A stretch of 64,000 nucleotides of DNA, taken from the NCBI RefSeq assembly GCF_040802235.1, contig NC_133170.1:8819001-8883000 (forward strand), written 5' to 3'. A model generated the notes under the pieces. That model worked only from the letters and a program-made list of their open reading frames with translations. It was not told the origin of the DNA and did no database searches. This DNA is from Manis javanica (lineage: Eukaryota > Chordata > Mammalia > Pholidota > Manidae). The stretch's first letter is position 1; every line of letters begins with the position of its first letter. Shown piece after piece: positions 13,261 through 23,309 of this stretch. A program made the translations under genes and the position numbers.

Positions 13261-13264
13261 GCCA

Positions 13265-13735
13265 TCATATCCTCAGTGTCATGCCCAGTGGCTGACATGC
13301 TATAACTGTTCCATCCTTATTTGCAAAATGAAAAAACTAACCTTATTAAACAAATAAAATATTTTTTTATTTGTGGCTACTTGATAACAGTGCCTTGTCT
13401 ATTTTCTTTGTAAGTGTATGTTTTGCTCCCACTTCTATCCACCACATACAGCAGCATAAAACATTTGATAATTAAATAAATAATAACAAAGTAGATTTTG
13501 ATGGTTCCCTATTAAGAAGTCACTTTGTTTCCTAAAGTTCATTAACTTTGTTGAGTCCCTAGAATCTAACGGATATCTCCTTAGGGTTAAGATAGTCTTA
13601 CCAACCATGTAAATATTGTCCATAAATTATATTTATAATGCTATGGCTATTTATGAGTTAACATTTAAAGGAAATACCCAAATATGGAATCCAGTCTATT
13701 TAGGGTATGTAACTAATTTTATTCTAAACCATTTC
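13265..13735. other. Unassigned AT-rich stretch
   Basis: The first part (13265-13340) might be an L2 scrap because it has a 'gcccagtggctgacatgct' phrase, but it is too diverged to call. The rest shows nothing I recognise. Confidence 0.3.
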
Positions 13736-13737
13736 AG

Positions 13738-13962
13738 CTAAAACTAATATATTTTAAAAAATGGCATCCCAATATACAATTAGGCCTAATAAGTAGAAAG
13801 TTAATACATTATCTAAAACTAATATATTTAAGAAAATGGCATCTCAATATACAATTAGGCCTAATAAGTAGAAAGTTAATATATTATCTAAAACTAATAT
13901 ATTTAAGAAAATGACATCTCAATATACAATTAGGCCTAATAAGTAGAAAGTTAATATATTAT
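13738..13962. repeat. Three-copy tandem repeat with a 75-bp unit
   Basis: Three adjacent 75-bp units begin at 13738, 13813 and 13888, each starting CTAAAACTAATAT. The units differ at only a few positions (for example ggcatccc, ggcatctc and gacatctc). Each contains the 12-bp perfect palindrome ATTAGGCCTAAT at 13779-13790, 13854-13865 and 13929-13940. A would-be fourth unit at 13963 has no similarity. The near identity implies recent duplication compared with the decayed repeats around it. No coding frame or known satellite name applies. Confidence 0.95.
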
Positions 13963-13984
13963 TTCCACACAGAACTAATATGGA

Positions 13985-14700
13985 CTCTAAAACCTTAAAA
14001 AGAACAATTATATATCCACACAAAAACCTGTAGGAGAATGTTTATAGAAACTTTATTCATAATGACTCCAAATTGGAAGCAACCAAGAAGTCTTTCAATA
14101 CCGGAAAGAATAAAGAAACTATGGTACATCCACATACTGGAATACCTTCCAGTGATAAAAAGAAATGAGCTATCAAAACACAAAAAGACAAGAATGAATC
14201 TTAAATGCACAGGATTAAGAGAAATAAGCCCATTAAAAAAGGCTACATTCAATATGATTAGAATTATGTGACACTCTAAAAAAGGCAAAACAGACCAGTA
14301 GTTGCAGGGGGTTAAAGGTAGTCATTTAGTAAATGTTGAATAGATGAAGCATAAGGGATTTTTTTAAGGAAATTAAACTATTTTATATGATACTGTAATG
14401 GTGGATGCATGATGTCAAAATCCACAGAACTTTATAATGCAGGGTGAACCTTACTGCAAGATTTTGTAAACCTTTTAGAAAGCTGAAGGACTGCAGAGTA
14501 GAATGCAGAAAGTGATGAAATAAAACCCTGTAATTGTATTACAAATGTATTAAACAACCTCACAGAAGAGGGTTGCAGGAAAAGGGGGCTAAGAACTAGA
14601 AGATGTTTTGTAACAATAAAGGCAAAAAAGAACTGTACATAAGCACTATATTCTAGTATTCTAGTTTTGAAACCACTATATATGTAACTGGAATTGAATT
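13985..14700 (+). mobile_element. Old LINE-1, ORF2 C-terminus to 3' region
   Basis: Contains the well-conserved L1 segment 'actttattcataatgactccaaattggaagcaacc', then the 'actatggtacatccacatactggaata' block and downstream 3' sequence. A 77-codon frame at 14038-14271 is the ORF2 C-terminal remnant. 5' truncated and inactive. Confidence 0.75.
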
Positions 14701-14719
14701 AAGTAATGGATAGCGGTTG

Positions 14720-15955
14720 GTGGGAAGCAGATGTCTTACTGTTGGAGAGGAGGTTTCCAATACGCAAGAGAAAGCAGCAAGAATGACGCTTGCAGTAATA
14801 GATTATAGTTGGAGAAATCAGTATGAAGTCATGCTTAGTTTAATACAGATACAGATGGTTACATATAGAAATATTTATAGATATGTGTATATATACACAT
14901 ATATTATCTTCCTCTATCATCTGAGAAAGTCTAAAAGCATCCAAACCTTGATACCAGTGAGAATACCTAGCATGCAAACCTTGGTTTCTAAAACCATTCT
15001 CCAATAAAAGAAACGAGAGCTTTTTAGGAAAATGTCTGATTCTAGGACTTACACAGGAAAAATAAAGATGAACCTTAAAAATCTTGGGGTGTCAGAAAGT
15101 AAGTACTAAAACACACCACACACACCACTGAATGATGGGTTAAGTCAAAGAGAACCAACTGAAAAGAACCAACTGGCCAAAGCTAGAACAATTTGAACAA
15201 AATGAAATAATACAGGATTAAAACTCGAAGTATAAAATGAACATCCATGGGCCCATTCTCATATAAATAAATGCTTGAATCAATAAATAAGAAAGAACAG
15301 ACAAATCTTTCATGTAGAAAAATTTCAAATAATTTATGTAGATACCGTACTCTTAAGAAGGCAGACTATATCTCCCCAATCTTTAGAGAGTAGTACAGAA
15401 AACAGGTTAGGAGAGTAACTCTACAATGGAAAAATATGAAAAACACTATTTCAGCCAGATGATCAAAGTCATATCAACAGTGGTAACAGACTGACAATAT
15501 GAATCCTTATTATGATGTGATAAAATGGCACTTTACCTCTATGGTCTTCTCCCCAAAGACCCATAACTCTGGTCTAATCATGAGAAAAATATCAGACAAG
15601 TCCCATCTGGATGACAATCCACAAAATACGGGACCAACACTCATCAAAACTTCCAAGTCATCAAAAACAAGCAAAGCTTTAAGAAACCATCACAGCCAAG
15701 AGAAGTCAGAGACAGATGACTATTGAATGCAACGTGGTATAATGGAATTCTAGAGTAGAAAAAGGACAGGTGGTAAAAACTACACAAATCTAAATACAAT
15801 ATTCACTTAATAATTATGTATCAATATTGTTTCATATCAATGTGAAATACTAATAGAAGAAAGTGGTTGTGGAGTGTACAAGAACTCTGTACTATACTGA
15901 AATATTTATCTGAATCTAAAACTATTCTAAAATAAAAGTTTATTGTAAAACTAAC
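14720..15955 (+). mobile_element. Old LINE-1-type 3' region
   Basis: About 15440-15955 is clearly homologous to 28790-29320. They share the order 'ttacctctatggtctt/ttacctctcttgtcct', 'gtcatcaaaaacaag', 'gaatgcaacgtggtat/gaatgtaacgtggtat', 'ttaataattatgta' and a terminal 'ctgtactat...ctaaaactattctaaaataaa' end. The terminal block matches the general old-L1 3' end. The part before about 15030 is less certain. Confidence 0.55.
14881..14902. repeat. 22-bp perfect palindrome, alternating purine-pyrimidine
   Basis: The 22 bases are exactly self-complementary and consist of a TATATA core flanked by TGTG/CACA arms. Such tracts can extrude cruciforms or adopt left-handed DNA. Here it is most simply a short (TA)(TG) microsatellite. 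Confidence 0.85.
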
Positions 15956-15959
15956 TAGC

Positions 15960-17920
15960 ATTTAATGAGTACTCAGTATATGTCATCATCTTACACACAC
16001 ACCTCATTTCTGCAATACCCCTTCTGAAAGAACCTCATCTATCTAATACAATTACACTCATTCTTCAAGACCAAGGGTAGGAGGGTAGATTGGAGGGAGA
16101 ACAGATAGGCAGGACAATTCAAAAACATAGTATTTTACAAAATCTTCAACACCCCTCTTCATTCACACATCTATCTTATGTCATATATAACTGCCCTATA
16201 CCACACACAAATCTAAAAGAAAAAGCTGGAACTATCTGGCCACTAAAATACTTCACCATTATATCAACCTTAACAAGCAAGATGGTATAGTCAGATCGAA
16301 AAATAAAACCCACTGAAATGACCAAAAGATGTATATGATTGAATGCAGCTTAAAATTCAAATAATCACGTCTTCCCCTGTAACTTCATAATTTATAACAT
16401 TTTTTTAGACATTTGTAATTTTTACTATAGTACAGAGTTTTTATAACCCTTATTATCCTCACTTGCCCTCCTCTTTAGCCAAAAGCAAATACACCCACCA
16501 GGGTTGACGTCTTTGAAGTACTACATAACATGTTTTCTCAATCATAAAATAATGTCTCCCTTAAAATCTGTATTATAGCTGTCTAATTTTCCTTAATGGA
16601 CTATACAGCTCCCATGAGGAGAGAGTCTACCTTTCAATCTCGTCTTTATATGCCTCCTTCTAATCCTATACACTACTCTGCAAGCAGTATCCAATAACTG
16701 AAAAACAGCTGCCTGACTTGCTTTGTACTGAACACTGGAAACGCTAAAAAGTGAAACGACCTATACACATTTACAGGCTTAAAAAATAAATGATTGATAA
16801 ACCTTCAGCTCTCACTCCAAACATTCTCATATTTTTCTTTCTCTTTTAGAACCCTGTATCAGTGATTCAAAGAAGTATGAATAAATCTAGTCAGCAAAAT
16901 GAAACAGCATAGAACAGAGCAACAATTGGTTCAGGTAAAAAGTCACATCATTTATAAAGCAAAATATACAAAGACTGACTAGATCACTGTAGATCTAGAA
17001 AGACATCACTGGACTGACCCAGACTAGTGTGTAATATCATAGCTTTAGATTCTTCCACCTACTGCTTTTCTATGGAAAAAGTCCCTTAAAAATCATGCCT
17101 ATTATATTCAAGTGAAAGAGACTAAAGGGGTAAGTGTTAAGTTTCATAACAGAGGTGGGCTATGAACAATTTATTTAAAATTTTTTATTATTATAGTTTG
17201 CTTGTGCAAAAGCACAAAGTATTAAGTACTGAAAAACACCGAACTGTACAAACATTATCCATACTATATATCTATATTATACATGAAAATATATTTTTCA
17301 ACAAACTTTGGGGAAAAAACATTCCATAATGAAAATAGGTCCCAGTCTGTTTCCATTAATGAGATTTTCATAATTTATGTGGTCCTAAATTTGACTCACC
17401 TATATTTTACAGTTTTTAAAGATACCCTAGTTACTGAGAAAGGCTCTTATATTCACCAAGTGGCTAATTTTAAGGTAACAATGACTATAAATCAATTTAG
17501 ATGACTTGAGCAATGTTTTAATCTGGTATGTAAACTTTCATATTAAGTGTTTTGGATATAGCAGTCTCAGGTCTTTTGGGGTTTTTTTTCACTTCATCTA
17601 AAGAAATGATACTTCAACATAAATACAACAATTAACATAATTCATCAAAATAAAGTAATTTCTACCAAGAAAGACTGAATGGAAGAGCAAAAAAGCATAC
17701 TGTAACAGTAGCACTGAACTTAGAAATCTAATAAATCTAATTTTATACTACTATTCAAAATACTTATATTACATATAAAAATTATAAAACCAAACAAACA
17801 TTATTCTATAGAAAATTGCCTCTACCTTCTAATACATAGTATTTATGAAATAAAGAAGAAAAAGGTAATGACCACAAAATTAATTTATTTCTATGAATTA
17901 CGTAAAAATAAAAGTACATA
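15960..17920. other. Mostly unassigned AT-rich DNA
   Basis: About 15955-16005 may be a MIR scrap. About 16570-16700 may be a diverged L2 3' end because of the 'agctcccatgaggagagagtctac' phrase. The remainder has no recognised repeat, promoter or coding segment. It is probably intronic if a minus-strand gene spans this region. Confidence 0.35.
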
Positions 17921-17929
17921 AGAAGTCGA

Positions 17930-18870
17930 GATTCAAGATGGCGGCATGAGAGGTGAGACAGAGAGAACTCTTCCTAAAACCACATACAATATGAAAATTT
18001 GGTTAATACAACTAATCCTAAAAAAGCAACAGGAAAGAAGGCTGCACCAGACTGCATACACCTGGAGAACAGAGCAGACCTCACAAAACAGGGTAACAGA
18101 CCAAAGCCTTGATCTGGCGGGACCCAAGCCCTTCCCCCACCCCAGCTCACCAGCAGGAGGAAGAGAAACAGAGCGGGAGTGGGTGGAAGCCTAGGACTGC
18201 TGAACACCCAGCCCTGGAGGTCTGCTTTGGGAGCACAAACCTCCATTGCCTGGTGCTCTGGAGATTAGTGGGGTTGGAAAGCTAAGACAGGTGGAATATT
18301 TGGGGACAGTGAGATTCCAGCAGTTTGTAGAGGACAGGGATCCACATCCGGCTGCTCTGGGAAAGAGGAAAGGCAGGTAGGCTGAGAAGCTTCCTAGCAG
18401 CGAGGCGGGTGCTGAAGGGCTGGGGTTTGCACAGAGCTTGCTGGGTGGGACAAGGCATAGGTGGACAAGGTTGTCCCAGCACGCTCTGCCCAGAAGGTTG
18501 GGAACTTTCAGGAGCTTCAGGGGCTCCATAACCCTGGCTGGCTGCTCAGCTCCGCGGTACCCTACTGTGACATGCAGCCTGCTCCTTCCCTGCCAGCCTG
18601 GCTCACAAACCAGCAGTCCCTGCCCTAGCATCAGGCCAGCAAGAGGGAGACTCCACCTGTGGCAGTGACAGAGGCAAAGCAAAGAGGCTGACACCTGTGC
18701 ACTCGGCCCGCTGATTCTGACCATGGAGACGGGCACTGCAGCCGGGAGGCAGGAAACAGCTCTCTGCTTCCCCCAGGCACCAGTGCTGCTCCCCTGCAAC
18801 CCCCAACATCAGTCTAGGGGCTGAGCAGCTCCAGAGACGAGAGCAGCTGTGCACTAGAGGACACCACATA
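17930..18870 (+). promoter_or_regulatory. L1 5' UTR
   Basis: GC-rich leader between the L1 start and ORF1, the position of the internal L1 promoter. It has several chance open frames, including 202 codons on the minus strand at 18191-18799, which are compositional and unrelated to known proteins. CpGs are sparse and many look decayed. Confidence 0.65.
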
Positions 18871-19668
18871 CAAATATGAAACGTGAAAGTAATCTGGTTC
18901 AAAAAAAATCTTAGAAAAACCAGAAAAAAGGCCAAATGAAATTCAACTCACCAATCTTCCTTCAAGAGCATTCAAAATAAAAATCATAAACATGCTCATG
19001 TAGGTACAGAAAAATATTCAAGAATTCAGGGACAAATTTCAGACAGAGATTCAATCATTAAGAAATTCCATATCTGAGATGAAACAAACAATGGAGGTAT
19101 TTAAAAACAAAGAAGAGGTAATAGAAGAGAAGGTAAATGGAATAGAAATTTGAGAGGAGGAATACAAACAAGATGAGGCACAAAGAGGAAAAAAAGGATC
19201 TCTAAGAATGAAAGAATATTGAGAGAACTGTGTGACTAATCCAAACAGAACAATATTTGCATTATAGGGGTACCAGAAAAAGAAGAGAAAGGAAAAGGGA
19301 TAGAAAGTGTCTTTGAGGAGGTAATTGTTGTAAACTTCCCCAATCTGGGGAAGGAGATAGTCTCTCATGCCACGGAGGTGCACAGATCTCCCAACACAAG
19401 GGACCCAAGGAAGACAACACCAAAACGTATAATAATTAAAATGGTAAACATCAAGGAAAAGGACAGACTTTTAAAAGCAGCTAGAGAGAAAAAAAAGATC
19501 ACCTACAAAGGCAAACCCATCAGGCTATCATCAGACTTCTCAACAGAAACCTTACAGGTCAGAAGAGAATGGCATGATATATTTAATGCAATTAAACAGA
19601 AGGGACTTGAACCAAGAATACACTACTGGGTGAGATTATTATTTAAATTTGAAGGAGGGATTAAATAA
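18870..19668 (+). pseudogene. L1 ORF1p remnant
   Basis: L1 ORF1 encodes the RNA-binding chaperone of the L1 particle. Here the N-terminal and coiled-coil part is broken. A 96-codon open stretch (19378-19668) preserves the C-terminal domain, with the recognisable series KAAREKKKITYKGKPIRLS and FSTETLQVRREW. The original start cannot be fixed because the upstream frame is interrupted. Confidence 0.8.
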
Positions 19669-20055
19669 TTTTTGAATAAGATAAAGCTGGGAGAATTTAT
19701 CTCTCACAAACCACCTCTACAGTGCATTTTGGAGGGACTGCTATAGATGGAAGTATTCCTAATGCTAAACAGCTGTCACCAGGGGAAATAAAACCACGGC
19801 AAAGAAAATAGAACAATTAATTACTAAGCAGATGCAAAATCAAATCAACTACCCCCAAAGTCAATCAAGAGATAGACAAAGAGTACAGAATATGATACCT
19901 AATATATAAAGAATGGAGGAGGAAAAGAAGGAAAAAAAAAAAAAAAAGAACCTTTACATTGTGTCTGTAATAGCATACTACATGAGTTAAATTAGACTGT
20001 TAGATAGTAAGGGAATTACCCCTGAACCTTTGGTAACCACGAATCTAAAACTGCA

Positions 20056-20745
20056 ATGGCAGTAAGTACATACGTATCAACAATCACCCTAAATGTAAAT
20101 GGTATGAATGTACCAATCAAAAGACAAAGAGTCACTGAATGGATAAAAAAGCAAGACCTATCTATATGCTGCCTACAAGAGACTCACTTCAAACCCAGAC
20201 ATATACACATGGAAAGCAAAGGGATAGAAAAAGATATTTCATGCAACAAACAGGGAGAAAAAAACATGAGTTACAGTACTTTTATCAGACAAAACAGACT
20301 TCAAAACAAAGAAAGTCACAAGAGACAAGGACATTACATAATGATAATGGGGTCAGTCCAACAAAAGGATGTAACTATTATAAACATCTATGCACCCAAC
20401 ACAGGATCACCTACATATGTGAAACAAATACTAACAGAATTAAAGGGGGAAACAGAATGTAATGCATTCATTTTAGGAGACTTCAACACACCACTCACTT
20501 CAAAGGACAGATCAAAGAGACAGAAAATAAGTAAGGAGACAGAGGCACTGAACAACTTATTAGAACAGATGGACCTAATGGATATCTACAAAACACTCCA
20601 TCCAAAAGCAACAGGATACATATTCTTCTCAAGAGCACATGGAACATTTTCAAGAGTAGATAATATACTAGAGCACAAAAAGAACCTCAGAAATTCAAGA
20701 AGATTGAAATTGTGGCAACCAGCTTCTCAGATGACAAAGGTCTGA
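20056..20745 (+). pseudogene. L1 ORF2 endonuclease domain remnant
   Basis: A 229-codon open frame covers most of the L1 endonuclease, which nicks target DNA for target-primed reverse transcription. Visible family motifs are TLNVNGMNVP near the start, LQETHF, IINIYAPN and GDFNTPL. A frameshift between about 20680 and 20712 moves the end of the domain into another frame. There the normal SDH catalytic triplet reads SDD (near 20727-20735), so the catalytic histidine is lost. This is one of two independent lesions in ORF2. Confidence 0.85.
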
Positions 20746-21583
20746 AACTAGAAATAAATTACACAAAGAAAATGAAAAAGTCCACAAACACATGGAAGCT
20801 TAATAACATGCTCCTAAATAATCAATGGATCAATGACCAAATAAAAACAGAGATAAAGCAATATATGGAGACTAATGACAACAATAATTCAACACTGCAA
20901 AATCTGTGGGGACGTAGAAAAGGCCGTGCTAAGAGGGAAGTATACTGCAATACAAGCCTATCTCAGGAAAGAAGAACAATCCTATATGAATAGTCTAAAC
21001 TCTCAATTAAAGAAACTAGAAAAAGAACAAATGAGGCCCAAAGTCAGTAGAAGGAGATGCATAATAAAGATTAGAGCATAAATAAATGAAATTGAGAATG
21101 AAACAATAGAAAAAAAATCAAGGAAAGCAGAAGGTGGTTCCTCGAGAAAATAAACAAAACAGATAAACCCCTAGCCAGACTTATCAAGAAAAAAAGAGAG
21201 TCTACACATATAAACAGAATCAAAAATGAGAAAGGAAAATTCAATACAGACACATCAGAAATACAAAGAATTATGAGAGAATACTATGAAAAATCATATG
21301 TTAACAAACTAGATAACCTAGAAGAAATAGATACAAAATTAATACACAGAAATCTGTTGCATTCCTATACACTAACAATGAACTAGCAGAAAGAAAAATC
21401 AGGAAAACAATTCCATTCACAATTGCATCAAAAAGAATAAAATTCCTATGAATAAACCTAACCAAGGAAGTGAAAGACCTGTACTCTGAAAACTACAAGA
21501 CACTCACGAGAGAAATTAAAGAAGATACCAATAAATGGCAATACATCCCATGCTCATAGATAGGAAGAATTAATATTGTCAAA

Positions 21584-22971
21584 ATGGCCATCCAGCCTAA
21601 AGCAATCTACAGATTCAATGCAATCCCTATCAAAATAACAACAGCATTCTTCAACAAACTAGAGCAAATAGTTCTAAAATTCATATGGAACCACAAAAGA
21701 CCCCAAATAGCCAAAGCAATCCTGAGAAGAAAGAATAAAGCAGAGGGGGTGGGGAGCGAGGGGATTATGCTCCCCAACTTCAAGCTACTACAAAAAAGCC
21801 ACAGTAATCAAGACAATTTGGTACTGGCACAAGAACAGACCCATAGACCAATGAACAGACTAGATAGCCCAGATATAAACCCACGCATATATGTCAGTTA
21901 CTATATGATAAAGGAGCCATGGATATACAACAGGGAAATGACAGCCTCTTCAACAACAGGACAAACTTGGCAAAACTGGACAGCTACATGCAAGAGAATG
22001 AAACTGGATAACTGTCTCACCCCATACACAAAAATAAACTCAAAATGGATCAAAGACCTAAAGGTAAGTCATGAAACCATAAAACTCTTAGAAAAAAACA
22101 TAGGCAAAATCTCTTGAATATACACGAGCAACTTTTTCCTGAATGCATCTCCTATGGCAACAGAAACAAAATAAAAAATGAACAAATGGGACTACATCAT
22201 GCTAAAAGCTTCTGTACAGCAAAGGACACCATCAGCAGAACAAAAAGGCATCCTACAGTATGGGAGAATATATTTATAAATGACATATCTGACATCCAAA
22301 ATATATAAAGAACTCACATTCCTCAACACTCAAAAAGCAAATAACCCTATTAAAAAATGGGCAGAGGAGCTGAACAGACAATTCTCCAAAGAAGAAATTC
22401 AGATGGCCAACAGCACATGAAAAGATGCTCCACATCGCTAATTATCAGGGAAATGCAAATTAAAACCACAATGAGATACCACCTCACACCAGTTAGGATG
22501 GCCAACATAGAAAAGACAAGGAACAACAAATGCTGGCAAGGATGCGGAGAAAGGGGAACCCTCCTACACTGCCGGTGGGAATGTAAACTAGTTCAACCAT
22601 CATGGAAATGAGTAAGGAGGTTCCTCAAAAAACTAAAAAGAGAAATACCACTTGACCCGGGAATTCCAATCCTAGGAATTTACCCTAAGAATGCAGCAGC
22701 CCAGTTTGAAAAAGACATATGTACTTCTATGTTTATCACAGCACTATTTACAAGAGCCAAGAAATGGCAGCAACCTAAGTGTCCATCAGTAGATGAATGG
22801 ATAAAGAAGATGTGGTACATATACACAATGGAATATTATTCAGCCATAAGAAGAAAACAAATCCTACCATTTGCAACAACATGGATGGAGTTAGAGGGTA
22901 TTATGCTCAGTGAAATAAGCCAGGCGGAGAAAGACAAGTACCAAATGATTTCACTCATCTGTGGAGTATAA
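21584..22971 (+). pseudogene. L1 ORF2 C-terminal region remnant
   Basis: Successive frames at 21584-22117, 22114-22308, 22357-22611 and 22729-22971 encode the post-catalytic part of L1 ORF2: thumb-like segment, the cysteine-bearing region including [14 protein letters not shown], and the terminal LICGV then stop. Frame changes between pieces show decay. The segment just upstream (21340-21580) begins at the KIN.QKSVAF region that normally follows the FADD catalytic motif, so the catalytic palm itself is absent. Confidence 0.8.
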
Positions 22972-23309
22972 GAACAAAGAAAAACAGAAGGAACAAAACA
23001 GCAGCACAATCACAGAACCCAAGGGAAAGGGACTGGGGAGGATGGGTGGGAAGGGAGGGATAAGGGCGGAGAAAAAGAAAGGGGGCATTACTATTAGCAT
23101 GTACAATGTGGGGGAGGGCACGGGAAGGGCTGCGCAACACAGAGAAGACAAGTAGTGATTCTACAGCATCTTACTACACTGATGGACAGTTACTGTAATG
23201 GGGTTTGTGGGGGGGACTTGGTGAAGGGGGGAGCCTAGTAAACATAATGTTCTTCATGTAATTGTAGATTAATGATACCAAAAAAATAAAAATAAAAATA
23301 AATAATCTG

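Larger units (their letters stand above)
17926..23305 (+). mobile_element. Young-family LINE-1 with both ends but an internal ORF2 deletion
   Basis: The 5' end is an L1-type start ('gattcaagatggcggcatgag', about 17930). A GC-rich 5' UTR runs to about 18870, ORF1 remnant about 18870-19670, spacer about 19670-20050, ORF2 remnant about 20056-22971, and 3' UTR about 22972-23280, ending in an A-rich (AAATA) tail. Element length is about 5.4 kb against the usual 6-7 kb. The shortfall is mainly a missing block in ORF2 near 21330. The 3' UTR is shared with the L1s at 26.6-27.6 and 50.3-51.2 kb. I could not find a clear target-site duplication. Frames are broken, so it is immobile. Confidence 0.9.

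Noticed and set aside
13738..13962. Possible CRISPR-like array
   Set aside because: The units are contiguous with no unique spacers, and the genome is mammalian.
18191..18799. 202-codon minus-strand frame
   Set aside because: It lies antisense to the GC-rich 5' UTR of the plus-strand L1 and has no family resemblance.
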